Source: Methanobrevibacter sp. (GTDB lineage Archaea; Methanobacteriota; Methanobacteria; Methanobacteriales; Methanobacteriaceae). From it: DNA of 31,369 nt. A program made the translations under genes and the position numbers. Positions 23,513 through 31,320 of the stretch are shown here, one piece after another; the first letter of the stretch is position 1, and the number at the start of each line of letters is the position of its first letter. The notes beneath the pieces are model-generated. The model was not told the DNA's origin, ran no database searches, and was given only the letters and a program-made list of their open reading frames with translations. Where the stretch lies: contig JADLKP010000004.1 of NCBI GenBank assembly GCA_016838945.1, positions 1 through 31,369 of the forward strand, read 5' to 3'.

Positions 23513-24262
23513 TCATATTTTAAATAGCCTTAGAGCATTTTCTGTAGTTGTTCTTATGACTTCTTCTTCACTCATATCCAATTCTTCAGCTATTTTCCCT
23601 ATAATGTATTTCAAGTTCATTGGACTGTTTTCTTCTCCCCTTTTTTCTTCGGGAGGCAGATATGGGGAATCTGTTTCCACTACAATATGATTGATGCCTA
23701 TATTATTTAGCATTTTTCTTGTTTTCTTATTGTTGCTGTGAGTGATTGTTCCGCCAACTCCTATATAGAAACCTAATTTGATGAATTGCTCTGCCATTTC
23801 AGCTGAACCTTGATATGAATGCAAGGCGCCCACCACATTGTGTTTTTTCAATACGTCAAATGTGTCTTGCATAGCCTTTCGGGAATGGACTATTACAGGC
23901 AGCTTATGTTTCTCTGCAAGGTTCAACATTTTTTCAAACAATTCTATTTGACTATCCTTATTTTCCTTATCCTTGTAATAGTCAAGCCCTATTTCTCCTA
24001 CAGCTATTGCATTGTCATTATTTAGCTGATTATCCAATAAGGAAATGTCTTCATCTGTAATTTCATCTGCAAAAGTGTAAAAATATCCTAAGGCAGCATA
24101 GGCATTTTCATATTTGTTAGCCAATTCCAATGCTTCATCATTGCTTTTAGGGTCAGTTCCATTCAATATTAAGATAATGTCGCTATCTGCAGCTTCCCTT
24201 ATTATTTCCTCTGCATTTTCCATTTCACTGTTGTAGATGTGACAATGTGTGTCTATAATCAT
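23513..24262 (-). CDS. TatD-family metal-dependent hydrolase
   Basis: A 249-residue TIM-barrel hydrolase of the TatD family; members are metal-dependent DNases or exonucleases. The metal ligands are present: H6 and H8 (DTHCHI), E90 (VGEIGLDYY), H126 (IVHSRKA), H148 (ALHSYQGS) and D198 (ETDSPYL). The family's usual GxHPH motif after the second strand is replaced here by GYFYTFADE (59-67), so this is a divergent member. The C-terminal arginine/asparagine helix (TTENALRLFKI) is typical. GTGATGGCTT precedes the ATG. Its neighbours, tRNA-Ala and a TcdA-like gene, do not define its substrate. Confidence 0.9.
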   Translation of the reverse strand: MIIDTHCHIYNSEMENAEEIIREAADSDIILILNGTDPKSNDEALELANKYENAYAALGYFYTFADEITDEDISLLDNQLNNDNAIAVGEIGLDYYKDKENKDSQIELFEKMLNLAEKHKLPVIVHSRKAMQDTFDVLKKHNVVGALHSYQGSAEMAEQFIKLGFYIGVGGTITHSNNKKTRKMLNNIGINHIVVETDSPYLPPEEKRGEENSPMNLKYIIGKIAEELDMSEEEVIRTTTENALRLFKI

Positions 24263-24366
24263 AAGCCATCACTTGATTCGTAATTGTTTTTGCATTAAGT
24301 TTTTATTGTCTTAACCTCAATTATTATATAATCAATTAAATTAATTTAAATTTTTGGTGAGCACAG

Positions 24367-25083
24367 ATGGATGAGAAGTTTTCAAGAACAGAAATGTTAA
24401 TTGGAAATGAAGGAATGGAAAAGTTAAAGAATGCCAAGGTAGCTGTTTTTGGCCTTGGTGGTGTCGGGTCCTTCGTTTGTGAGGGACTTGCAAGAAGTGG
24501 AATAGGGAATTTTGTTCTGGTGGATTTCGATAAGGTTGATGAGACCAATATCAACAGGCAGATAATAGCCACAACAAAAACAATTGGCAGAAACAAGGTT
24601 GACGTTATGAAAGAGAGAATCCTGGATATTAATCCTGATGCTAATGTTGAAATTCATAATGAATTCTACCTGGCGGATTCAGAATCCGACATCATTACAG
24701 AGGATTTGTCATATGTCGTTGACTGTGTGGATACTATAATGGCCAAGATTGCAATCATATGCAAATCCAAGGAAATTGGCTTGCCAGTCATGTCCTGTAT
24801 GGGAACTGGAAACAAGTTGGACCCTACAAAGTTTGAAATAGATGATATTTATAAGACCTCATACTGTCCCCTTGCCCGAATAATGAAAAAAGATTTAAAA
24901 AAGAGAAATATTAAGAAGTTAAAGGTCTTGTATTCAAAGGAACATCCTATAAACACAAATGGTTGTGAAATAAATCAAAATGAAAAGAAGCATAAGGTTA
25001 AGGGCAGCGTTTCCTTCATGCCTCCAGTTGCAGGATTGATGATTGCAGGTGAGGTAATAAAGGATATTGCTATTAAAAAATAG
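24367..25083 (+). CDS. tcdA: ThiF/E1-like protein, probable tRNA threonylcarbamoyladenosine dehydratase
   Basis: This 238-residue adenylating enzyme has the E1-type nucleotide loop GLGGVGS (29-35), LVDFDKVDETNINRQ (51-65) with the ATP-binding arginine, and DCVDTIMAKIAI. The opening RTEMLIGNEGMEKL and the LARSGIG stretch match TcdA/YgdL, which adenylates t6A37 of tRNA and closes it to the cyclic form ct6A. It is a little shorter than the E. coli protein (268 residues), mostly at the C-terminus. Another ThiF-family role, such as sulfur-carrier activation, is less likely but possible. GGTGA is present before the ATG. It is divergent from tatD and convergent with the NimA-like gene. Confidence 0.85.
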   Translation: MDEKFSRTEMLIGNEGMEKLKNAKVAVFGLGGVGSFVCEGLARSGIGNFVLVDFDKVDETNINRQIIATTKTIGRNKVDVMKERILDINPDANVEIHNEFYLADSESDIITEDLSYVVDCVDTIMAKIAIICKSKEIGLPVMSCMGTGNKLDPTKFEIDDIYKTSYCPLARIMKKDLKKRNIKKLKVLYSKEHPINTNGCEINQNEKKHKVKGSVSFMPPVAGLMIAGEVIKDIAIKK

Positions 25084-25125
25084 TGAAAAAGAATGGGTTT
25101 TTCCCTTAAATTATGGAATTTAGAA

Positions 25126-25596
25126 CTATTTTTCCTCAACTATCTTTCCGCTCATATGTTCTATTGTCATTTCATACAATTCTGTAACATCCAAAAGCCT
25201 GTCTATTTCTGATTTTGTCTCATCTTCACTTGGGAAAAACTTGTTTCCCAAATGAGTCAACTTTTCTATTTTCAAATCCTTGTCCTTGATTGTTCTCATT
25301 CTACCAAAGACAATAACGCTTTTGAATGTGTACCACCAGCTGTCTGATTTTGCTCCCTTGTCGATTACGCAAAAGGAAACCTTTTCATGCTTTTCAATTG
25401 AATCCCTTAAGTGGCTTTCCTTTACAGTTCCATGGAAATATATTTTTCCATCCACATAAACATGACTTAGGGGTACTGCATAAGGATAATCTTCATCTCC
25501 AAGTGCTGCTAAAACTCCACGAGGTTCGTTAATTAAAATATCTATGCACTCTTCTTTACTTAAAGCCTGTTTCTTTCGTCTCATTTCTCTAAACAT
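25126..25596 (-). CDS. Pyridoxamine 5'-phosphate oxidase-like flavin protein (NimA-type)
   Basis: A 156-residue split-barrel flavoprotein. It begins with basic MRRKKQALSKEECIDIL and continues RGVLAALGDEDYPYAVPLSHVYVDGKIYFHG, the opening strands of the NimA/PPOX-like fold; SDSWWYTFKSVIVFGRMR forms the later strands. Relatives bind FMN or a deazaflavin and reduce small molecules; the Nim group reduces nitroimidazoles. The physiological substrate here is unknown. No Shine-Dalgarno site precedes the ATG, and a TATA-like TTTATAAT (minus strand, about 25617-25624) lies about 25 bp before it, so the mRNA may be leaderless. Confidence 0.85.
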   Translation of the reverse strand: MFREMRRKKQALSKEECIDILINEPRGVLAALGDEDYPYAVPLSHVYVDGKIYFHGTVKESHLRDSIEKHEKVSFCVIDKGAKSDSWWYTFKSVIVFGRMRTIKDKDLKIEKLTHLGNKFFPSEDETKSEIDRLLDVTELYEMTIEHMSGKIVEEK

Positions 25597-25764
25597 ATTT
25601 AATAGTTTGGTTTTAATTATAAAAATACTTATTTAAATTACTGTTTTAAAATCGTGAATTGTAAAAAATGAGAAAAGATAGGAAGTATTGGTATGAAAAA
25701 ATAAGAGGAAATAGTGAAAGTAGTGAAAAATAAAATTAGTATGATAGAAAAAGGGTAAGGACAA

Positions 25765-25800
25765 AAAAAGAAAAAAAGTAACTGGTTAGTTAAAACCAGT
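25765..25800 (-). terminator. Hairpin terminator overlapping the purB stop codon
   Basis: On the minus strand ACTGGTT pairs with AACCAGT (25781-25800 in window coordinates) around a 6-nt loop and is followed by TACTTTTTTTCTTTTTTT. The left arm encodes the last two residues (Trp-Phe) of PurB and the stop codon lies in the loop. The stem plus U-tract looks like a classical intrinsic terminator. Confidence 0.75.
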
Positions 25801-27139
25801 CTTTAGATGATTCTATAATTTCATCAACAATGATTTCTGCAGAACCTATGTATGTATGAGGATCCATGATTCTTTCAACATCCTCTTTTGAGAGGAATTG
25901 ACTTGCATCCGGGTCTTCAAGGATAAGGTCTGCAAGGAGCAATTTCTCTTTGTTTGCTTTGATAGCATTTTTCCTTGCTACTCCATAAGCGGTCTGCTTA
26001 CCCATTCCGGCTCTGGTAAGTTCTGCCATCAATCTTTCTGCCATGATCAGTCCATTGGTGAAATTCAAGTTTCTTTCAATGTTTTCATCATAGAATATGA
26101 GATTGTTCATAAGCTTGATTGTAAGATTTAAGATGTAATCACAGAGAATACAAGCTTCAGGGAACATGATTCTTTCACAGGAAGAGTTTGTCAAGTCTCT
26201 TTCGTGCCAAAGTGGGTTGTTTTCCATAGCTGCATTCACATAGGATTTTACGATTCTTGCAACACCGCAGATTCTTTCAGCAGTGATAGGGTTCATCTTA
26301 TGTGGCATGGTACTGCTTCCAACTTGTTTTTCAGGGTCGAAGAATTCACCTAACTCTTGAATTTCAGTTCTTTGAAGGTTTCTGACTTCAAGAGCTATTT
26401 TGCTTAATGTGGTTGCAATGTTAGCAAGGGTTGCTATGAATTCTACATGGTTATCCCTTTGCAATACTTGGTTGGTTATTGGAGCAGGTTTGAGTCCAAG
26501 AATTTCAGACACTTTCTTATGAACTTCCCAACCTTGGGTTCCAAGTGCAGCAGTGGTTCCTACAGCACCGTCCATCATACCGAGACAGACATTTTCCTTT
26601 GCATGCAATAATCTGTCGTATTGTCTGTGAAGCTCATCTGCCCAGATTGCAAATTTCATACCATAAGTGGTTGGAAGTGCATGTTGACCATGGGTACGGC
26701 CTATACAGACTTTGGTCTTGTTTTCTTCTGCCAATTTAAGAATGATTTTGGTTAATCTTTCGATCTTTTCTTCAAGAACTTCAATTGAGTCCTTTATGAG
26801 TAATGAGTTTGAACTGTCTACAATATCGTTGGATGTTGCTCCAAAGTGAACGTATTCTCCAGCTTCTCCTTCACAGACTTCGCTCAATCCCTTTGAAAGG
26901 GAAGCGATATCGTGTTTGGTTTCAGCTTCAATTTCACTTACACGTTCCACAGTAACAAATTTTGTGTTTGCTTTAGCTTTGATTTCATCTGCAAATTCCT
27001 TTGGAATGATTCCAAGTTCTCCTTCAGCTTGAGCCAATGCAGATTCAATATCTAACATTCTTTGCTGCTTGTTTTCCTGTTCCCAGATTCTTTTCATTTC
27101 TGGAGTTCCATATCTAAATTCAATTGGATGTATTGCCAT
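25790..27139 (-). CDS. purB: Adenylosuccinate lyase
   Basis: A 449-residue fumarase/aspartase-superfamily enzyme. It cleaves SAICAR to AICAR and adenylosuccinate to AMP, releasing fumarate, in purine synthesis. The signature loop GSSTMPHKMNPI carries the catalytic serine; the other conserved regions are visible as VHFGATSNDIVDS and GRTHGQHALPTT, holding the general-acid histidine. GGAGAGTTTAA precedes the ATG. Length is normal. It is a single-gene unit, divergent from the CPBP protease gene and ending in its own hairpin. Confidence 0.97.
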   Translation of the reverse strand: MAIHPIEFRYGTPEMKRIWEQENKQQRMLDIESALAQAEGELGIIPKEFADEIKAKANTKFVTVERVSEIEAETKHDIASLSKGLSEVCEGEAGEYVHFGATSNDIVDSSNSLLIKDSIEVLEEKIERLTKIILKLAEENKTKVCIGRTHGQHALPTTYGMKFAIWADELHRQYDRLLHAKENVCLGMMDGAVGTTAALGTQGWEVHKKVSEILGLKPAPITNQVLQRDNHVEFIATLANIATTLSKIALEVRNLQRTEIQELGEFFDPEKQVGSSTMPHKMNPITAERICGVARIVKSYVNAAMENNPLWHERDLTNSSCERIMFPEACILCDYILNLTIKLMNNLIFYDENIERNLNFTNGLIMAERLMAELTRAGMGKQTAYGVARKNAIKANKEKLLLADLILEDPDASQFLSKEDVERIMDPHTYIGSAEIIVDEIIESSKDWF

Positions 27140-27408
27140 TTAAACTCTCCTATATTTTAGATAATTTTCATTTAATATCAATTTTTAATTTTTAAAATCA
27201 TATTTTTAAATCATATATTTTAAAATACATATTTACTTTTGAATTTTAGATTAAATATATTTTATTAATTTTTATATGATTTGCATCAAGTTTTGGAAAA
27301 TTTTTAAAATTTTTAAAAAAATTTATTAATAACAATAATATACTATTATTAGAAAAATATTAGATTATTTTTTTATAAATAAATTTTATTTTTATCTGGG
27401 GGATATGT
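27140..27408. other. Divergent intergenic region purB / CPBP protease
   Basis: These 269 bp are extremely AT-rich and contain no gene. AATAATA (27334-27340) and TATTATT (27344-27350) form a 17-bp inverted repeat, and TTTTATAAAT (27371-27380) is a candidate TATA box for the protease gene. Given the base composition such symmetry could arise by chance, so I list it as a possible site only. Confidence 0.35.
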
Positions 27409-28212
27409 ATGGATTTTAGTGTTAAGGATTTTAATTTAAGGCTTCGAACAATCACTCTTTTAGAAGCTGGAATAGCTATTGTCATATGCTTATTTTTAGC
27501 AGGATACATCTATGATTTCATTGGTTTTGAAAATGATGAATTTTTCTCAATAATCTTTGATTTATGCATAATGGGATTTTTTGCCATTGCTTGCATGGGG
27601 ACAAGAGGATTCACAAAGGATGTAAATGAGGTTTTTGAATTTGGAAATGCCTTTAAAATTGTGGCTCTAGCGATTATCAATTTTCTTTTTTGCACTATTT
27701 TAGTAAATCTTTGTGCAAGTGCAGGATTGGTTTTCAAAATTGCCTCTCCAAGTTTTCTTATGGCCGCTGGACCAGGTTTTACTGATCCTTTGACTTTATT
27801 TTTGGGGTTTATTGCAGCTGTGTTCATAGCGCCTATTGCTGAGGAATTGTTATTTAGAGGAGTCATATTCAATAGATTGAAAATCAGAAAAGGAGCTCCA
27901 TTTGCAATAGTCGTATCTTCTATAATTTTCGGTTCACTTCATTTTTATGGAGGTGCACCTTTTCTGCATGTAATGACTGCAACCGTATTTGGAATGTTGA
28001 TGTGCATATTCTATATGAAATATGACAATATCCTCATGAACATTACAGTTCATTTTTTAGGAAATCTATTGGTGTATATCAATGATTATACTCCTTTATT
28101 ATCGATTTTAACTTATGATCCATTTGCAGAAATGACCGGATTATTATGTTTGTTTTCAGTAATTTTCGTTCCTGCATACATTATTTATTATGCTCGAAAA
28201 TTCAATAAGTAA
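27409..28212 (+). CDS. CPBP (CAAX/Abi) family intramembrane glutamic protease, copy 1
   Basis: A 267-residue membrane protein of the CPBP family (type II CAAX prenyl protease fold). The catalytic motifs are intact: E145-E146 and R150 in AEELLFRG, H178 in FGSLHF, and H215 with N219 in VHFLGN. About eight hydrophobic helices surround them. Family members cleave prenylated or other membrane peptides and, in bacteria, are linked to bacteriocin self-immunity. The substrate here is unknown. GGGGGA precedes the ATG. The next gene encodes a same-length paralog with a near-identical opening (MDFxVxDxNxRLRTI), so the pair arose by tandem duplication. Confidence 0.9.
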   Translation: MDFSVKDFNLRLRTITLLEAGIAIVICLFLAGYIYDFIGFENDEFFSIIFDLCIMGFFAIACMGTRGFTKDVNEVFEFGNAFKIVALAIINFLFCTILVNLCASAGLVFKIASPSFLMAAGPGFTDPLTLFLGFIAAVFIAPIAEELLFRGVIFNRLKIRKGAPFAIVVSSIIFGSLHFYGGAPFLHVMTATVFGMLMCIFYMKYDNILMNITVHFLGNLLVYINDYTPLLSILTYDPFAEMTGLLCLFSVIFVPAYIIYYARKFNK

Positions 28213-28324
28213 TTTCTATTAATACTTTTATTATAAATTTTATGAGAAAATTATTTATAATATCATTTAGTAAATTATAGATTATTTAATTTATTTTAAA
28301 ATTCTTATTAATTTGGTGCATAAA

Positions 28325-29128
28325 ATGGATTTTGATGTAACTGACTTAAATGTAAGGCTTAGAACCATAAGAATCAGGGAACTTGCTTTAGCAATCTTTG
28401 TTGCCTTTGTCATAACATTGGTTCTATCTCTATTGTTTCCTGTCTTAGAAAATGATGGGGATTTAATTGTCATGCCCTTCCTGATATTGTTGCTCCTGTT
28501 TTTTGCATGGGCCTTAAGAGGCACATATGGTTTGAAAAATAATTTTTCCAAGATTTTAGAAAGTGATAATCGGCGTGAAATTTTCTATATATTCCTAATA
28601 AATATCTTATTTGCATTTATATTTGTAGCGATTATTTCAAATTTGGACATATTCATTAATTTCGTATATCCTGAGAATATGCCTGCACCTGATTTGCTTC
28701 CAGAAGTAATGGAACCATCCTCTCTTCTCTTTGATATATTGTCTTCAATCATCATTGCGCCTGTACTTGAAGAGCTGTTGTTTAGGGGAGTTCTATTCAA
28801 TAGATTAAAAATAAGGATTGGAATTATACCTGCTATGCTGTTATCTTCTGGAATCTTTGCAATTGGGCACGAATTTGGTGGAATTATAAGTGCATTCGTA
28901 TTTGGAATCTGCATGTGCATAATCTATTTGAAAACAGACAATATTCTTATGACCATGTCTATTCACTTCTTAAATAATCTTGTGGCGGTTTTTATTGATG
29001 CAAGTGGTTTAGAGCAACATCTTTTCCAACTGCCTTTAGCTCCAATCGTATTGCTGCTTTCAATACTTTCAGGTCTTTTAATACTCTTGTACATTATTGA
29101 TAATTTTAGATCATATAGGGCAGGATAA
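28325..29128 (+). CDS. CPBP family intramembrane glutamic protease, copy 2
   Basis: A 267-residue paralog of the preceding gene. Active-site residues are E149-E150 and R154 in LEELLFRG, H182 in AIGHEF, and H214 with N218 in IHFLNN. The segment RGVLFNRLKIR is shared almost exactly with copy 1, whereas the first 130 residues after the start have diverged, suggesting different substrates or partners. The ATG at 28325 is chosen because GGTG (28315-28318) is correctly placed; in-frame TTG (28313) and GTG (28316) lie over that site. A 112-bp AT-rich gap separates the two copies, so separate promoters are possible. Confidence 0.9.
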   Translation: MDFDVTDLNVRLRTIRIRELALAIFVAFVITLVLSLLFPVLENDGDLIVMPFLILLLLFFAWALRGTYGLKNNFSKILESDNRREIFYIFLINILFAFIFVAIISNLDIFINFVYPENMPAPDLLPEVMEPSSLLFDILSSIIIAPVLEELLFRGVLFNRLKIRIGIIPAMLLSSGIFAIGHEFGGIISAFVFGICMCIIYLKTDNILMTMSIHFLNNLVAVFIDASGLEQHLFQLPLAPIVLLLSILSGLLILLYIIDNFRSYRAG

Positions 29129-29158
29129 TATTTGTCCTATCTTTCTTTTTCATATTTT
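29119..29158 (+). terminator. Weak hairpin and T-rich stretch after CPBP copy 2
   Basis: AGGATA and TGTCCT can pair across the stop codon region and are followed by TTTCTTTTTC and further T runs. A terminator here would separate the protease pair from the downstream regulator unit. The stem is short, so this is tentative. Confidence 0.35.
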
Positions 29159-29249
29159 TCTATTTTTTACACTTTTTTAATCACTATTTTTTAAGTTTCC
29201 TATTTTTGATGCTCTTCAAATCCATATTTTCACCTAATTCATAGAAACA

Positions 29250-29347
29250 TTTATATATGATGTAAAATAATTTTTACATATGGGGATGTAAAATAATTTT
29301 TACATTTGGAAAATATTTATTACATTTGTAATGTTTTCATTACATTT
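29250..29347 (+). promoter_or_regulatory. Promoter with array of TGTAA/TTACA palindromes upstream of the XRE gene
   Basis: After a TATA box TTTATATA (29250-29257) come two identical 20-bp palindromic units, ATGTAAAATAATTTTTACAT, at 29260-29279 and 29286-29305, 26 bp apart. Then follow overlapping inverted repeats ATTACA-TT-TGTAAT and TGTAATG-TTTT-CATTACA (about 29319-29346). All share the half-site ATGTAA/TTACAT. The first unit fills the space between the TATA box and the expected start, the second lies at or just past the start. This is the layout of a repressor-controlled promoter; the small helix-turn-helix protein encoded next is the obvious candidate ligand. Confidence 0.75.
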
Positions 29348-29387
29348 TTATTTCCATATTGAATCTAGCTATTATTTAAGTGATTAT

Positions 29388-29624
29388 ATGAAAACAATTA
29401 TAAGATATTTGAGGCAGGAGATCAAGATGAGTCAACAGGACTTGGCTGAATCAGTTGGTGTGACTCGTCAGACAATTAATGCCTTGGAAAACGGACGGTA
29501 TAATCCCTCTCTACTTTTGGCATATAAATTGACAAGGGTCTTGAATGTAGCCACCTATGGTGAGGATACGGCTTCCTATTTAAGTATAGAGGATATTTTT
29601 AAATTTAGTGATGATGAACTTTAA
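29388..29624 (+). CDS. Small XRE/Cro-type helix-turn-helix regulator
   Basis: A 78-residue protein that is nearly all HTH: MKTIIRYLRQEIKMSQQDLA (1-20), then ESVGVTRQTINALENGRYNPS (21-41) with the recognition helix, and LAYKLTRVLNV. This is the short stand-alone XRE type often encoded beside membrane-protein genes. The acidic tail (residues 58-78) is not recognised. The ATG at 29388 follows AAGTGATTAT and gives the family's usual start; an in-frame ATG at 29331 would add 19 residues across the operator array and is disfavoured. It probably binds the palindromes just upstream and controls itself and the DUF4013 genes that follow on the same strand after 37 bp. Confidence 0.9.
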   Translation: MKTIIRYLRQEIKMSQQDLAESVGVTRQTINALENGRYNPSLLLAYKLTRVLNVATYGEDTASYLSIEDIFKFSDDEL

Positions 29625-29661
29625 CTAAAAAATAATTTGATTTTTATTGGGGTTGATATAA

Positions 29662-30396
29662 GTGATATTAGATATTTATAAAGACGCTTTGGAATATTCT
29701 GCTAAGGATTTGAAGATTTTATTGATATTGGGAGCAACTTACTTCCTAAGTTTCCTGTTCCTTCCAATATTCTTGATTTATGGTTATTCCTACAGAGTTA
29801 CTAAAATCTCTGTAGAAGGTATGATTAACGGTAATGATCCATTACCTGAATTTGATAATGTTATTGACATGTTTGTTGATGGCATAAAGGTGGTTCTGGT
29901 CTATCTGGTCTATTGCCTGATTCCATTTATAATATTCCTGATATTTGCATTGGTTTCCAGTGCAATTGGAGGATATGCGGAATCTGCATTGATGGCTATC
30001 GGTTCCATAATTACTATTGTAGGCATTGTATTTGCTTATTTGATGAGCATGTTTGGAGTGGCACATATGGTGGAAAATGGTGATTCCTTAGGCAAGGCAT
30101 TTGCTGTGAGTGAAATCATTGAAATCATCAAATCAGTCGGTGTTGCAAGAAGTGTTGGCACATACCTTGGTTTAGTTGTCATTTGTGGTGCACTTTACTT
30201 AATTGTTTGCTTATTGATATGGTTAGTATTCGGATTCTTTGGAATATTCACCGGAACTTTAGGTTTTGATATGGCAGCAGGAGGAATATTTGCAGCAGGA
30301 TTATTGATAAGTTACCTTGTGATGCTGTTCATTGTAGGTCCTTATACCATGATCATGCAATCAAGAGTAAGCGGATTATTATACAATCTTCATTAG
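29662..30396 (+). CDS. DUF4013 multi-pass membrane protein, copy 1
   Basis: A 244-residue membrane protein with the DUF4013 pattern: an amphipathic opening (ILDIYKDALEYSAKD), a hydrophobic helix, GYSYRVTKISVEGMINGNDPLPEF around 41-64, DMFVDGIKVVLVYLVYCLIPF, and further hydrophobic pairs to the end, about six helices in total. DUF4013 proteins are common in Methanobrevibacter and some other prokaryotes; no function is established that I know of. The start is GTG at 29662 after GGGGTTGAT. It lies between the XRE regulator and a second DUF4013 gene, probably one transcript. Confidence 0.82.
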   Translation: MILDIYKDALEYSAKDLKILLILGATYFLSFLFLPIFLIYGYSYRVTKISVEGMINGNDPLPEFDNVIDMFVDGIKVVLVYLVYCLIPFIIFLIFALVSSAIGGYAESALMAIGSIITIVGIVFAYLMSMFGVAHMVENGDSLGKAFAVSEIIEIIKSVGVARSVGTYLGLVVICGALYLIVCLLIWLVFGFFGIFTGTLGFDMAAGGIFAAGLLISYLVMLFIVGPYTMIMQSRVSGLLYNLH

Positions 30397-30408
30397 GGAT
30401 GTGGTTTT

Positions 30409-31260
30409 ATGAGTAGCATAACTGACGTTGTAAAGGAAGGATTGAAATATCCTTTCAATGATGGAAAAAAGGTTTTGACCTTCGGTATAATTATACTTGT
30501 TTCCAGTCTTGTTTCAATCTTCATGGAGTATATGGTCTTTGACAATATGAGAGCATTGGCTAATGCGGCTCCTATCGACACGGTTCAAGCAGCAATATCT
30601 GCACTTCCTCCAAGCAGTGTGGCATTGGTGGTCTTGTCTTGGATTGTATCTTTCATACTTGCGCTCTTTTGTGCAGGATACATTTATGATGTAGTCAAAT
30701 ATTCCATTGAAAAGAGATCTGACCTTCCAGGATTTGGGGACATCAAAGGAATCTTCGTAAAGGGTATCAAAATCACTATCGCTCAAATTGCATATATGAT
30801 TTTGCCTTTAATCCTCTTCTTCTTTGGAATGATGTTGGCTGTTAATGAGGCTGTAGGCGGTTCCGTCAATGCAATTGGTGGAATTTTAGTAGTCATTGCA
30901 ATGATATTATTAGTATTTGCAGCTTTGATGGAAACTATGGCAATCTGCAATATGATTGCAAAAGATGACTTGAAGGCAGCATTTGATTTCAAAGGAATTT
31001 TGGCTCAAATCAAAAACATCGGTTGGGGCAGATTCATTGGAATCATCATATTCTCCGGTGTAGTGATTGCAGTTATCTCAATATTCTTTGAGATAATATT
31101 CGGAGCAATAGCTACTGGCTTAAGCATCTTGTTAGGTTCTGCATTGGTATTGGTCTTAACCAAAACAATCTTGGATTCCTTGCTTGTCAGTCCATATATC
31201 AGTATTGTCTTAAGCAGAGTCTATGGATCAATTTATAGAGAAGCAAATGATATTGAATAA
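30409..31260 (+). CDS. DUF4013 multi-pass membrane protein, copy 2
   Basis: A 283-residue paralog of the preceding protein, starting 12 bp after it with GGATGTGG before the ATG. It has the same plan: SITDVVKEGLKYPFNDGKK amphipathic opening, a membrane helix, GYIYDVVKYSIEKRSDLPGF, IKGIFVKGIKITIAQIAYMILP, then several hydrophobic segments and a conserved end (VSPYISIVLSRVYGSIYREA) comparable with the GPYTMIMQSRVSGLLYNL end of copy 1. The first extracytoplasmic loop (about residues 42-70) is longer than in copy 1. The shared layout suggests the two form a hetero-oligomer in the membrane. The function is unknown. Confidence 0.85.
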   Translation: MSSITDVVKEGLKYPFNDGKKVLTFGIIILVSSLVSIFMEYMVFDNMRALANAAPIDTVQAAISALPPSSVALVVLSWIVSFILALFCAGYIYDVVKYSIEKRSDLPGFGDIKGIFVKGIKITIAQIAYMILPLILFFFGMMLAVNEAVGGSVNAIGGILVVIAMILLVFAALMETMAICNMIAKDDLKAAFDFKGILAQIKNIGWGRFIGIIIFSGVVIAVISIFFEIIFGAIATGLSILLGSALVLVLTKTILDSLLVSPYISIVLSRVYGSIYREANDIE

Positions 31261-31320
31261 TTATCAGATTATTCTTTAAAATTTAAATTAAAATAAAAAT
31301 AGTAGGCATGATATATCAAA

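Noticed and set aside
25083..25125. GGG-TTTTT-CCC hairpin between tcdA and the NimA-like gene as bidirectional terminator
   Set aside because: The stem is only about 3 bp and no clear U-tract follows on either strand, so it was not listed as a feature.
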